Assembly: GCA_030068145.1 (NCBI GenBank)
Contig: JAPJBO010000854.1
Coordinates: 22,501-86,500, forward strand
Length of the DNA stretch: 64,000 bases
DNA from: Diplonema papillatum
Taxonomy: Eukaryota; Euglenozoa; Diplonemea; Diplonemida; Diplonemidae
Direction: 5' to 3'
The notes under the pieces were generated by a model. It was not told the DNA's origin. It did no database searches and saw only the letters and a list, made by a program, of their open reading frames with translations. Of the stretch, positions 20,901-31,699 are shown piece after piece; position 1 is the stretch's first letter, and the number at the start of each line of letters is the position of its first letter. A program made the translations under genes and the position numbers.

Positions 20901-23578
20901 CGAAATTGACTCAAGGGGCTGATATGCCGCTGCAAGGGGTAGCGAAATCGACCCAGGGGGCCGACAAGTCGCTGCAGGGGGATCCCGCGCCGGGCGGTAG
21001 CCGGGTGCTGCGCGAGGCGGCGTCGAACGCGCTCGACCCGGACATGCTGCTCGAAACCCTGGCCGGCGCGAGCGCCCCCGCCCTCCAGCAGCTGAACTGG
21101 TGCGTGTTGAAGTTCCTCAACGTGTCCGACGACGCGTCGCGCGAGAAGTTCGAAGCCTGCGACGCCGACACCTGCTCGCTGATCGCAGGAAAACTGCTCC
21201 TGTTCCACCTCCTGGCGACCACTCTGCCCGGCCCCGTAGCCGCCATCCGCACCGCAGCATACGCCACCCCCCCTTGGCAAACGCCCGGACTGCTGCGCGG
21301 GCAGAGCCCCGCTACTACGTTCGGGAAGACGGCGCCTTCCCCGGAAGCCCACGCCCGGCCGTCGACGCTGTTCGCGCTGCTGACGAGCGGCGCGTCGCCG
21401 GCGCACGCGGCGTTCCGGAGCTACGTGGCGAAGGTGCAAACGACCCGGTCCATCTCGCCCCGAAGCCCGGCGACCGCCGCCTTCAGCTCAACCCCGAGAG
21501 GCCAACCCCTGGGAGCGGAGACACTCGAGCGTGGTGGAAAGCAAGCAACCCCGAGCATCCTTCTGACTTGGGCGGCGTTGCAACTCCACAGCGAGTCGTT
21601 AAACGGCGACACGCAGCCCGCGAACGCCAGCAAAACCGAAATACCGGACGGCTGGGCCGAGTGGTGGAAGCCGTCTGGCCGGGCACCGTCCGCGCACCCG
21701 CACGACGCTCCGGCGGCCATAGGCGACGCCCTGTGTTTAGGGCGCGGCTTGTGGAGGCTCGTGCAGCTCGCGCACACCGTCTCGAAGCCGCATCAGACGG
21801 CCGGGGTCCGGTTGTACCTGCCCACCCGCGGGCTGGACGACCCAGCCAGCGACGCGGGTCTCATCCACTTCAAGCACGCCGGGTTCCTGCTCAAAGCGCT
21901 GCGGATCACGGACCCGTCGCCAGAGTGCCTGCCGCCGCTGACGATCGACTCCCTCGCCACCGCCACCGACGACGTGAAGCTGGTGTACTTCGTGCTGCTA
22001 TACACAGCGGCGTGGAGGCGCGCCCTCGGCGGCAAGAAGCCGGCGACCGACGTGCTGGCGGTGGCCTCGCACCGGTCCCCGAAGCGGTCCCTCCGGAACC
22101 GGCCGGCCAGCAAAATGGCGCTGAAGGCGGCGATGGACACCGCGGTCGCCAGCGCCGCGCCTCCCAAGGTCTGGCTGCCGGAGCCGACGATCGTGTACGC
22201 CATGCTGTCCGGCGCGGTCGCCGGGATGCCGTCCGCGACCGCCGAAGCGGTGCATCCGCTGGTTTTCGCGTGCGTCGAGCTGGGGGAGCGGCTGAAGAAC
22301 ATCTACATCGTGTTCTCGACCCTGCACGTCACAGCAGGGTTCGACCGGGCGGCCGCAGTCCGGCTATTCGCTGACGCCGGGCTCCTCGGCAGGCAGGAGG
22401 CCGACGGCGACGCCCCCGGCGCCCAGACTGTTTGGGCGTCGATGGCGGCCAGGTTCCAGCAGCTCGATAACACCGCGCCCCGCGTGGGTTCCGTTCAGCT
22501 GCCGACCCGCCAGGGGCCCGAGAAGACCGCGGCGGCGGACTGTGAGCTGCCGTCGGAGGAGGACGTCCCCAGCGCTCCTTTCACCTTCACCCTCGCGGCA
22601 CTCGTCGAGTGCTTCGACGCGTGCTTGCCCGTGGTTGGTTGCACCGAAGAGCCGGTGCACAGCGGCGGAGGAGAATCGCCTCCGCAGGGACCGAACGCCT
22701 CGACGGACGGCGGCAACCCGGTGCCGGAGGGTGGGGACTGGAGGTCGCCCTGTGCTGCCACAGCGCCGCAAACAGCGGAGCGTGCTGGCGCGGAAGGGAG
22801 CCTGACGTTCGTGGGGCTGGTGGAGCTGCTGGCCCGCCTGGCGATGCGCGCGGCGCGGGCGGCGGGAGCCGGCGACGGCGGCAGCGAGGCGGAGCAGGAG
22901 CTGGCGCAGTGCCTCGGCGGCAGCAGCGCGTTGCGCGGGCTCGCGGAGGGTGCCGTGTGCTCGCGGGGCTTCAGGGACGTCGCCGCGTGTTTGGTCGAGA
23001 GGATCGGCGGCGACGGAAGGCCGCTGCCGGTGCTCGCGGACCTGTACAGTCCCGAGGGACAGCGGGCCGCGGGCCGCGTCGAACCGGCGGCCGCCTCCTT
23101 TTTCAAAGAACGCAGCGAGAGTCTCACGCTCATCGCCCTGCTCCAAGACCGAGTCCTGGCCGTCCCGGATCTCATCGACGCATTCCGCGAGGGTTCGGTG
23201 TTCCCGGGCGTGGTTGAGTCGCCGGTAGTCGTCACCCGCGTCCTCGCCCTGCTGGACCTGATAGCCGCCGAGCCGCACCTGGGCTACCCCGAGGAGCACG
23301 CGGCCCTCGACCCCGGCAGCGACCCGATGTGCAAAGCGAGGCCCCGCTCGTCGCTGTCTTCGCCGTCCGCGCGTGCGGTCTCCGACAGCCTCCTCATCGA
23401 CCGCGCCGCGGACAGCCCCGGCATCACGTTCGCGACCTTCATCGAGCTCCTGTACGTCCTGTCTCTCGCGTCGACGCCCTCGCCCTTCCTAACGAACGCC
23501 ACGCGTTTCGAATACTTCTGTTGCGACCGGCTTTTCCCACTCCTCGGTCGCCACCCCGACGACGTCTTCGCTGCTTAG
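17993..23578 (+). CDS. Large low-complexity protein, possibly cytoskeletal or ciliary
   Basis: The protein has 1,861 residues in one exon. I chose ATG 17993 because the partial upstream copy starts at the same point and earlier in-frame codons lie in the R3 repeat. In order: a conserved 70-residue head (EGWDVLRKGKPCRAGDQAWL); a Pro/Ser/Ala-rich linker with about three long repeats (SADPVGLR..NTGV, DEQARA, PALGILRGV; about 215-390); a globular segment (ELACAVLEFLTAPG); an Arg/Trp-rich helix around 582-644 (FRAWRALARGSAARRRFAER), resembling SFI1/IQ-type helices; and five 14-residue repeats (GADMPLQGAAKPTQ; about 932-997). Its C-terminal half has TF-x-x-L/F-x-E-L-x-x-L segments (LTFVGLVELLARLA, ITFATFIELLYVLSLA), reminiscent of degenerate EF-hand-like repeats in flagellar proteins. 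No enzyme motif is visible, and the function is unknown. Confidence 0.8.
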   Translation: MKSGSHAVGVDVDSLRGLSKNVVRDATEAEGWDVLRKGKPCRAGDQAWLWGSPGRGIAAGKPRGPHVVVPTAAAKPHKQPPADPLPDASNEPTGDIRGPAPSSERGERGCPPAGDHRKCPPQQILPARSPGTRGMVYSVLTLQSQGAPAPRVSSAPDNRPPPAAAGLKRPASAPTRGGSFYDALRRTPAGPRPLRPVPKPGRQTSGSSVPSTARQVPRADPVGLRVTNTGVVDPDPCGGRGCQNRRESADEQARAGPSVPALGILRGVSSPGCKSSGNPVSSTAASLDPGPGQALRSADPVGLRAANTGVGRRELPDEQARASPSVPALGILRGVSGPGSGSGASTAASLDPGPGQSMRSADPVGLRVANTGVADLTPRGGRGCKKCESPGEQARAGLSMQATAAGTHDPTPAVAARVWESLQLVARGCSDGDCRAELACAVLEFLTAPGVGDTLLGVPGPVLATIRTIKPAITSGIFADNPVSAAMFKPTHGWGPGSEAGLNEKPGCGAAGDAVDAEVRHWVAKRTAELKNKTAWRTACTAAAMRDVVLADVAQRDFRKNYARAREGPAAKRGPHATFLTRTASLMLPVAFRAWRALARGSAARRRFAERNLRWRALRRRRRQCFASWAAAARAGAAERATRGRDRFVAAYQRLHADNEALLLQAEHAAAALEASELKRGSLRDELRDALLEASEHAYKHPLVFDLRKSLHSPTGRALYSGFISFNRPDFTLLSHGIAAGAPGAGGDAAAIEADPAYYAATVQKGVPIRKEEWAPAAVLRLWLSDVLARVARAADAGGAPPPEGEVPADEADGPGAGARVRVVCTPGLKRAWERRKESPAGRWGVAYGDGAGLSVLEDWADMTAGHWYSALCLLAGPAVAAVARRVVPKMARGGGGGADLSPRDRDVQPPPRSGGPPAVALPPVGAWPTTLGADMPLQGAAKPTQGADLQLQGAAKPTQGADLPLQGVAKLTQGADMPLQGVAKSTQGADKSLQGDPAPGGSRVLREAASNALDPDMLLETLAGASAPALQQLNWCVLKFLNVSDDASREKFEACDADTCSLIAGKLLLFHLLATTLPGPVAAIRTAAYATPPWQTPGLLRGQSPATTFGKTAPSPEAHARPSTLFALLTSGASPAHAAFRSYVAKVQTTRSISPRSPATAAFSSTPRGQPLGAETLERGGKQATPSILLTWAALQLHSESLNGDTQPANASKTEIPDGWAEWWKPSGRAPSAHPHDAPAAIGDALCLGRGLWRLVQLAHTVSKPHQTAGVRLYLPTRGLDDPASDAGLIHFKHAGFLLKALRITDPSPECLPPLTIDSLATATDDVKLVYFVLLYTAAWRRALGGKKPATDVLAVASHRSPKRSLRNRPASKMALKAAMDTAVASAAPPKVWLPEPTIVYAMLSGAVAGMPSATAEAVHPLVFACVELGERLKNIYIVFSTLHVTAGFDRAAAVRLFADAGLLGRQEADGDAPGAQTVWASMAARFQQLDNTAPRVGSVQLPTRQGPEKTAAADCELPSEEDVPSAPFTFTLAALVECFDACLPVVGCTEEPVHSGGGESPPQGPNASTDGGNPVPEGGDWRSPCAATAPQTAERAGAEGSLTFVGLVELLARLAMRAARAAGAGDGGSEAEQELAQCLGGSSALRGLAEGAVCSRGFRDVAACLVERIGGDGRPLPVLADLYSPEGQRAAGRVEPAAASFFKERSESLTLIALLQDRVLAVPDLIDAFREGSVFPGVVESPVVVTRVLALLDLIAAEPHLGYPEEHAALDPGSDPMCKARPRSSLSSPSARAVSDSLLIDRAADSPGITFATFIELLYVLSLASTPSPFLTNATRFEYFCCDRLFPLLGRHPDDVFAA

Positions 23579-24390
23579 CGACAAGGTTCCATCATGCTGA
23601 CTTCGTCCATGCGTACACAAAGAGCCCTAACGAAGTTCGTTTGCAGGACTCTGCCCGTTTTCGACAAAAAAAGCTAACCTAAAGCATCGAGTATCAATCA
23701 AAAGAACGTCGTCACAGGCAACTGACTGAGCGATTATCGCCGGCAATGCAAAGAGCGGCAAATAGGCTGAGCCAGGAAGCGGAAGAAAGCCGAAAGGCAT
23801 CAGAAAGCAAGCCCCCCAGGGTTAAACGTCGGCAGAGACCAAACAAAGAAAGCATCCGAGGCAGGACCGTGCAAGCACGAGTTGTTGCATAAGCGACAGG
23901 CACCGAACCTATTTTTCGGCCGACGGCAGACGGAGGACTCTCTCCTTCCAGCTTTTGTGGTATCATACTGCCACATGAAAACGCATTCGGTACCACTATG
24001 GATCGTAATTCCTGCCCCCGCAATCTTGAAAGAGAGATCCTTCAGGCAACTGTGCTTCCAGTGCTTCATTTACACATTCGACTACACGGGTAGATAACTG
24101 TCCTCCTTTTGCTCTCTTGCTCTGCTGTGTGCTACCTGCGGGAGCTGCCCGATCACCATTTGTCAAAACCGTACAGGTAGGCGTCTGAGAGTAGACACCC
24201 ACAGCAGCAGGCACGTCACTTTCGCAGTACACGAAAAGAAAACTCAGAAGAGAAACGTTTGTGGGCGTGGTTTTCGTGCGTCTAACAATTCACTTAGTAA
24301 CTAGTAGTCGGCAGCGTCCTACGTGCAGCTTACCGAACTATGGCTGAGTGCTGGCTGAGTTCCATTCTCAGGGGTTGGATTCTCTTTTTC
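23579..24390. other. Intergenic
   Basis: I see no gene, repeat or RNA in it. Confidence 0.6.
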
Positions 24391-24397
24391 CCCGCAG

Positions 24398-26205
24398 GAA
24401 GAGGAAAAACAAGAAAGAGGGCACCAATGAGCGAAGCTGCCAGCGAGGTGGAGAAGAAGCCTTCGAGCGTGCGGAAGCCGGCGTCGCCTTCTTCGGAGGC
24501 ACCGAGTGGCCATGACAGTGCACCAAACCCGACCATCAGCATCGCGACCACCAACAACAAGAAGAAGACATGGCCGCCGACCGCTAGCGACGGAGCCGGC
24601 GACAGCCCCATTCGAGAGACCAGCAACCTGCCCCGGACCGGGTCGGCACGGTCCGTCCGGCCGCCGGAGCCGAAGAGGAGCGCGGCGCAGAGCGTGCTCT
24701 CCCCGACGGCGAAGAACCCGTCCCCCATGGGCACCCCGCTCGTCGCTCGGCAGCCGGACCCTGTGAAGAGCGGCACGCCCAGCCTGCTCCCGGCGAAGGG
24801 CCCGAAAAGCGGTACGCCGAGCATCATCCCGCCGACGCCTAAATCGCCGTTCCTGCCTGGGGGGTCCTCCATGCAGCCCGGAGGGTCTCCCATGCAGCCC
24901 TCGTCGCCGCTCGTCGCGCAAGTCTCGCGCCAGCCCAGCTTTCTGCCAGGCCCGGCCAAAAACACGCCGCCCGTCAGCCGAGCGCCGTCGCAGACGAACC
25001 TGGCCGCGACGGTGGCCGCGCCGGCCCCGGGATCCCACCCGCCGCCGTCAAGGCAGGGCTCGCTGCGGAGCCAGCGGAACGGCCCCGCGCTGTCGGAGAG
25101 CGGGTTGGCCGCCGTCGAGCCGCAGATGGTGATGTCGCAGGCCGGCAGCGTCGCCGGCGACTCCGCCTCCGCGCACAACGACCGCGCTTCCGAGCGGCGC
25201 GGGGGGGCGGACATCGTGTCGGAGACGATGTCAGTCGTCCGCGATCTGATCGATCTCCCGGCCTCGCAGCCGCCGTCGGAGGATGCCTACTGCAGGCCGC
25301 CTTCGCGCCCTCGCGCCCCGTCACCCGGCCCTGATGATGAGCTTGCGGGGGTCGACTGGCGGTTGACTGCGAGCACGACGAACAAGGAGCTGGCGAAGGC
25401 GCAGATGCTGCTTTCGACGGAGAAGCAGAAGAACGCCGATTTGCGCGAGGAGAACGGGCATCTCCACCAGCGCATTGTCGAGCTGGAGGACGCGCACATG
25501 ATGGGCAAGCCGGAGGACGAGGCGTCGGGCGCGACGGCGGCGCCGTCGACGAGCAAGCTGCGCGGAATGCTCAACGCACGCGACCGCAAAATCAGGGACC
25601 TCGAAGACCAACTCCGACACGCCCACGGCGGCGACGACACCTCGTCCCACGCGGGCGGCGGGGGAGGAGGAGGAGGAGGAGGAAAAAAGCGTGACGCGGC
25701 TGTCATCCGCGAGCTTCGGCAGCAGCTTGCCGCGGCGCAGGCGGCGCGGCACGCGGGGTCGGAGGGCAGCCACGGGGGGTCGGGTGCGGACGGGTTGAAG
25801 CGGGCGCTGCAGGCCCGGGACGCGGAGGTGCAGGAGCTGCGGGTGGCGGTGCAGCAGCTCGAGAACAAGCTGGTCAGCGCGCAGGAAGCGATCGTGTCGG
25901 CAACCGACTACGGCTGGGAGAACGACATCAAGCTCTCGCAGGCGCGCCGGGCGCTCGTGTCGATCCTCGACCACCACTCGCCGGCCCGCGCGCGGGCGTC
26001 GCCGCCGGCGGCGGAGAACGTGTCGCCCGCCCGTCTCGGCCGCAGCCACGAGCAGGACCGCCTCTTCGCCCTCGAGCAACGCCGCAAGGAGCGGGCGCAG
26101 CTTGTCGACGCGCTCAACACCCTCGAAGACGCGAAGCGCCGGGCGGTCTCCGCGGAGGACTACGCCGAGGCGCAGCGGCTGCACTCGGAGCTGCTAGCCA
26201 TCCGG
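24398..26205 (+). CDS. Coiled-coil protein with UVR-like C-terminus
   Basis: A strong 3' splice site (ttctctttttccccgcag, ending 24397) sits 29 nt before ATG 24427, so bases 24398-24426 are probably 5' UTR after cis- or trans-splicing. From 24427 the frame encodes 593 residues to a donor-like cgg/gtatct at 26205/26206; unspliced, it adds VSPPF and stops at 26223. Residues 1-300 are Ser/Pro-rich and disordered, with short repeats (KSGTPS; SMQPGG). Coiled coils lie at about 310-357, 375-398 and 457-490, separated by a poly-Gly run. The end (ALNTLEDAKRRAVSAEDYAE) resembles a UVR helical hairpin. There is no catalytic domain, so a structural or scaffold protein is likely. Phase-0 splicing to the exon ending near 34005 is conceivable but unproven. 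Confidence 0.75.
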
Positions 26206-26223
26206 GTATCTCCGCCTTTTTAA

Positions 26224-28000
26224 TAACGAACGAGCCAATGCTCAGCCATTTCACCTACCCCCCCCCCCCCCCCCAGGGTGCGCACTAAGGGACGTTGACC
26301 CCGTTGCACGTTGCACCCCCCTTTTGGGGGGGGGGGTCGTTTTGGGGGCTGTTTTTGGGGTGTTTCCCAGACCCCCCGGTGCCGAGTGGGTACTCCGTTT
26401 CCTCCAGATGAATCCGTTCTCCTCGTTTTCGAAATCGAAACCCACTTTTGCGGAAAAAAAGGTCATTCCCCACCAAAATGTTTTCCTGCACTTTTTTGGC
26501 AGGGAAATGTACTTAGCAACTTTTGAGCAAAGTCAGTTTCCCCGAAAACCAAGATTCCTGCAGTGCACTCAAAAATCAGCCAAAATCTGGAAAATTGGCC
26601 CAAAAAGTGAAAATTCGAGCAAATTTGGCCGATTTACCATGTGCTTTCCCCAAAATGCCAATACCCCCCAAAAGCTGTTTTTCAGGCAAATCCGCTGGGA
26701 AACGTACTTAGAGAGTTTCGAAACAACGGCACCAAGAAAACCACGAAAGGGCAGATTTTCCCGGTTTCAGCCTGTGTTTTGCACGTCTAATTTCAGGCCT
26801 CACAGACGAACCGAGGACGGAGTGGAAAGATCCATCGCGAAAGAGCGCGTTTAAGGGGGTCCCCGGAAAAAAGGGTGGGGGGGTCCCCGGCCACCAGGTG
26901 CACCAAACAGGACCCCCCCCCCCCCCCCTTCCAAATTTAGCAGACGTTGACATTGCCCGTTGCACCCCCCAATCCTTAGTGCGCCCCCTGCCCCCCCCCC
27001 CTACTTTGCATCCCTTTCCTATAGACGACATCTGCCTCGAAGAAGACTTGATGCTAGCATCAACCTTGCATGAGAGGCAGTGCTCTGCCTAAACATTAAA
27101 CTAAGATTTTCCCCCCTGAAAGCGACCTGAGCTCGCTTCCGCGGGAGAGCCGATGCAGATTATCGCCACAGGTTCTTTGCATTCTAACCCAAAGTATTCC
27201 GCGCCGATTGCACTCGATTCCGCAGCGATCCGCTCATTGCGTTCTACTGAAACAGTACGTTCTACGAGGCTGATGCCCCAGATTCTTTGCCTTCTAACCC
27301 AAAACTACAACACCCTCTTAATGGATTGCGCAGACGAAAAAGACGTAGACAGCGTGTTTGGGGGCTGATCAGGGATCAGGATTTCCAACTTGAAAACGAC
27401 ACAGTGTAAATACAAGTGGGTAAACGATCAATCGACACGCACAAACAGTCCCGGACACGGCTAGCCATAACCCATAACGAAAGCGGCACCAAATATAACC
27501 ATAAAGCCCTTTCTTGCTCTAAGGGAACCCATTCATGAACGGTCACACGGAGACCCTACAACCCCGGAATTTCAAGCGAACTTTAACTCTAAACAAAACG
27601 AAACGCCTGTCTTTTTTCCACAACCAGCAGCTTCAGCTGCTCCGTGGATTGCCCGTAAATAGCTAAGACGAATCAACGTTTTGTTGGTGTTGCCAAATGG
27701 GACCACCCAGAAGTCCTGTGAGTGTGGCTTGGGTAAGTATCGTGTTGAAATTGTTGCAAGAAGGTGCGCTGGCTCCGTTGCACCGCCTGGCCCCGCACTC
27801 TCGCATTTACTCGTAGAACATCATGTTCGACTCACTCACACCTTTCCTTAGGCACAACTGACTGCCGACCCGGCGGCGGCTGACATTCGCAGATTCGCGC
27901 CTGTCGAAATTGGCGGAGGCTATAGGAACCACTGACCAAAGAGCGAGTGTAGCAGTGAAGACAACCCGAGGTAACGAGGATTGCCGGCTCCCGGTCCTTC
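26224..28000. other. Non-coding with homopolymer tracts
   Basis: There are C- and G-runs at 26258-26273, 26323-26336 and 26914-26929. A short unit with 'cgttgcaccccc' occurs at about 26305 and 26965. R6 is at about 27040-27110 and R7 at about 27505-27600. No coding frame. Confidence 0.55.
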
Positions 28001-28009
28001 GGCTAAGGG

Positions 28010-28330
28010 ACGAAGAAGGTGGAGGTCGCTCTGGGCAACAAGTGCGTGGCGGTCAACCACAGCATGCAAAACTCGAGTAGGAGTTAGCGCAGTGCCACAA
28101 CGGTTGAAGCGCCGAGCCTAAGGTACGCCACGCCTTAATGCTGTGGGTTGAGAAATCGGTAGCTACCTGCCCCGCAGGCTTACAGTCTCGCTGCGGGAAT
28201 GCTGCTGCGCAGTCGTCAACCCAAGAACCAGGTGGTTGGGTGTCGTTGGACGGGAAGAAAAATCTGCAGCACCGCCGAACACGCGAAGCTTCGTGTAGCG
28301 GTCTTTCCTTGGTACACCTGTGCTCGCAGT
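28010..28330. repeat. Dispersed repeat R10
   Basis: It is homologous to about 32185-32440: both share 'ggtcaaccacagc', 'cgccacgcctt', 'gaaatcggtagc' and 'accgccgaacacg' in the same order and orientation. I see no coding function. Confidence 0.65.
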
Positions 28331-28775
28331 GAACGGGTATGTCGCCGCTCACCTGCCAAACCCGCCCCAGCCGGATCCAGAAGAATCAACCGCCTTCGGT
28401 TGCGCCCGTTTGTCACTTGCTGTCATTGAAAATAAATAACATGGAAATGATGCAGTGACACGAGAGGTGTAGAATAGGTGGGAGGCCGCAACAATGAAAT
28501 ACCACTACTCTTGTTGTCGCTTTGAAAAGCAGCACGGACGCTACGCATTGGGAGTGTACCTGGAGCAGTTCCGTTTCCGTTCTGCCTGGCCGTATCCAAC
28601 CACGATTCGAGCTGATGCTGTACATGCATTGATTGGAATCAAAGCGGTCAATGAGGACCCGCAGTCTTGCAGACCACCCGGCTGTGCTATCATACCGGTC
28701 AGCGATCCTCCCACAAAGCGACTTCCGTCCGCCGTAGAGGAGCCGTGGGAGTAATGAGTTGGAGGGCCGCTCTTG

Positions 28776-29127
28776 TCCCGATTTCTGGGTCCCGATTTCC
28801 GGGTCTCGATTTCTGGGTCCCGATTTCCGGGTCCCGATTTCCGGGTCCCGATTTCCGGGTCTCGATTTCTGGGTCCCGATTTCCGGGTCCCGATTTCCGG
28901 GTCCCGATTTCCGGGTCTCGATTTCTGGATCCCGATTTGTGGGTCCCGATTTCCGGGTCTCGATTTCTGGGTCTCGATTTCTGGGTCCCGATTTCCGGGT
29001 CCCGATTTCCGGGTCTCGATTTCTGGGTCCCGATTTCCGGGTCCCGATTTGTGGGTCCTGATTTCTGGATCCAGAATTCTGGGTCCTGATTTCTGGATCC
29101 AGAATTCTGGGTCCCGATTTCTGGGTC
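28776..29127. repeat. 14-bp minisatellite, about 25 copies
   Basis: The unit is tcccgatttccggg, with cc/tc and cc/ct variants that alternate. The last units degrade to 'ccagaattctggg'. The open frames across it on both strands are repeat artefacts. Confidence 0.93.
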
Positions 29128-29269
29128 GCAGAGATGGTCCCTGCACACCAGCTCGTCCCTCTCTCTTTCTCTCTGTCTCTCTCGCACTCTCTCTCTTCCC
29201 GCATTCAATTGTTGTCCACTTTTCCCGCTGCCCCCCCGGGCCTTTCCCCCCCCGTGCCTGTGCTCTGTA

Positions 29270-29720
29270 ACATGGGTAGTTTTGGTTGTGACGAGCGCAC
29301 AGCCGCCTGGCAAACCAGGCTCACAACGCTGTCCTGTCTGGCCGCTCGTTCGGTTCCGCGTTGGTGATGTGCCGAGGCTTAAAGGACCGAGCCGCGGTGC
29401 AGATAAGACCACGGTGTTGAGCACATAAACATTCCAAGCACGTTCTTGCAATCCCCCCTCTAAAAGCGATGCTCTCCGGTTCTCTGGTAGCACGGGTGGT
29501 TCCGGCTGTGACGAGCTACGAACATCCCCCTGACAAACCAGGCTCACCCCGCTGTCCTGTCTGCAGAGACTCAGGTTCCGCGCTGATGATGATCCGCCTT
29601 CTGTGCCGTGGCTTGAAGGACCGAAACACGGCGCAGACGGGACGAGTGCGGTGTTGAGCACATATCCATTCCAAGCACGTCTTGCAATCCCCCCTCACCC
29701 CTCTAAAAGCGCTGTTCTCC
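29270..29720. repeat. Two adjacent R2 copies
   Basis: Copies at about 29270-29465 and 29485-29715 both run from 'gctgtgacgagc' to 'ttgagcacat' and 'ttgcaatcccccctc'. The pair is tandem and diverged. Confidence 0.7.
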
Positions 29721-31490
29721 AAGGACGCATCGCCCTGTCTGTATTGTTCTAGCCCACTGCTGAAAAAAGTATACCCCGCGTAGACACCCAGTCAAAAGCA
29801 CCAATTCAACCAAGAAAACGAACCGTAAATGTAGCGGCAAGCAGACGCCTGGGTCTGTAGTTTGCTTGATGCCACAAACCCCCGTCTGCTCTTTGCACTG
29901 TAGCCCGGGTTCCACGAGCACCGCGTTCGATGCAAGTGGAACTCGTGGCTCGGTTGCAAGTTCCGCCCACTTGCCATGCAAGAGGCTTCGGTCAGTTTGT
30001 AGTGTCAACACAGGAACGAAAGAAGAGAAATAACGTTACGAGGTTGGAGCCACCCAAAGTTCATGGGACATCGTGTCCGCCTTCTGGCGCACAAGCGCTT
30101 GGGCGTAGGATAACTCGCACATCCTTCCTCGTTTTAACCCCAACGGCTTCTTACTTTGCATTGTACAGGCGACACAGCAAGTCGTGGCCTGTTGAGGGCC
30201 GCCGCTAAGCATGTAGTCGATCTTGGCGAAGCAGTAACAGGTAAACGACGCCGGCATACAGACACCCAGCTCGTGAGAAAGTTCACGAATATTCCGTGCG
30301 GTTTGTGTACTCGAAAGATCGCAGCGAATGCAACAGAGTTCCCCCACTCGGCCTGTTTGTACAACTCCAATCACACTTCTACGATCACCGTGGTGGATAA
30401 CCCCATGCCAACGCAAGATCAGACGATTACATCAATTGTTAACGGCACATTTTCGAAAACGAAGCCAACGAAGCGAATACCTCTACATCTATTGTTAACG
30501 GCACATTTTCGAAAACGAAGCCAACGAAGGGAATAGAGGTGATCTGACCGGGAGTTTGTACCTGAACACGCGGAAAAACAAAAAAAATATTTTCACCAGT
30601 ATTCGATCAGTTGACGCTGCCCGTCCGTTGCTTGTTCTTAGCAGTGCAAACCCCAACGAACTGTTTTCTCGGGTCCACCGTGCAACTTTGGCTGGGCGGA
30701 AAACACACTGGGTAAGACGTAAGCCGGCATTGAGGTCTCGATGTCCTTGTGTCTACAAGCTCTCTTCCCACTTTTTTTAAAAAACAAAGCTTGAAACCTA
30801 CGCATCTCTTCTCGTCCGCCCGACCATTATATTGTTGTTGAAACGGCGCTCATGTATTCCTCACCTGTGTATCGCTATCTTCTGCCTCCCCGTTTCTGTT
30901 GTTCTTTTATTTGATTGTCTCCTTTATGAATTAGCACCTGCTTTTGGATACCCTCGAGGAAACCGCCAGACGCGAGGATAGTATGAGCTGTAGCCCACAC
31001 GAGAAACGGGGTCTGGGGTTTGAGCCGGTGCAGGTGTTCTAACAGGGGGGTTTTGAGAGCAGGAAATGTGTCTCGTCTGCGCACCATATTACGCGAATTT
31101 GCTCGTGAGCGGTTGTCATTGCAGAAGAAAGACGCACCTAGCGTTTACCCCAAGCACTGCCTAAGTACTAGGCACATCTGAAGCCGGAACTTGGCGAAAA
31201 CACTCAGGTGTCGGCACACAAACGAAGCTTTCTCCGAAGTTTAGTCAGCCGAAACTCAAAATGCTCAGACAAACGTGTGCACATGTCAGAAACCACGAAA
31301 AGCAACGCCGCCCAACCGACGGAGATCACCGCCTCTCGGCTGCTAGATTCTTGCTCCGCCCGCCCACCTCCTTTCTAGGGCTGTTACGCGGCGGCGCCGC
31401 CGATTGTTTTCCACTTCTTTTTGTTGTGTAAGCCCCTGCTTTGTAGGAAATCCATGAGGAGACTGCCAGAGCGAAATCTCAAAGGAGATC
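29721..31490. other. Non-coding with a 65-bp tandem pair and R3 copies
   Basis: 'attgttaacggcacattttc' begins two tandem copies at about 30435 and 30497. R3 pieces (-) are at about 30930-31090 and 31432-31486. No gene. Confidence 0.55.
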
Positions 31491-31575
31491 CATCCGGTGC
31501 CACGTAGCGAAAGGCAGGCATATTGTGGTACTCATCGGCATGCCGATGACTCCCCACCATCGCAACAATATTCCA
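31487..31575. mobile_element. 89-bp hairpin mobile element (R13)
   Basis: It splits an R3 repeat and is flanked by atctcaaagga (31476-31486) and atctcaagga (31576-31585), a probable target duplication. Its centre is a 16-nt perfect palindrome (31533-31548, catcggc/gccgatg). A second copy at about 41873-41951 keeps the flanks (cacgtagcgaaa, gtggtactc, gactccccac) but has a different stem (catttgc/gcaaatg). Confidence 0.7.
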
Positions 31576-31699
31576 ATCTCAAGGAAATAAATGTGCTGTA
31601 CGGCGGACGTAAGCGTTCAACAGAAAAGACCCACTTTATAGTCGTATAGCTTTCTTCGAAATGAGCACAAGGCAGTCCCTCGAGTATTTTTTTTGGCGT

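Noticed and set aside
20153..21439. 428-codon frame on - strand
   Set aside because: Shadow of the GC-rich + strand gene; composition is Arg/Ala/Pro as expected for an antisense frame.
28413..29661. Long repetitive frames on both strands (PDFRVSISGSR; NRDPEIGTRKS types)
   Set aside because: Produced by the 14-bp minisatellite; open on both strands at once.
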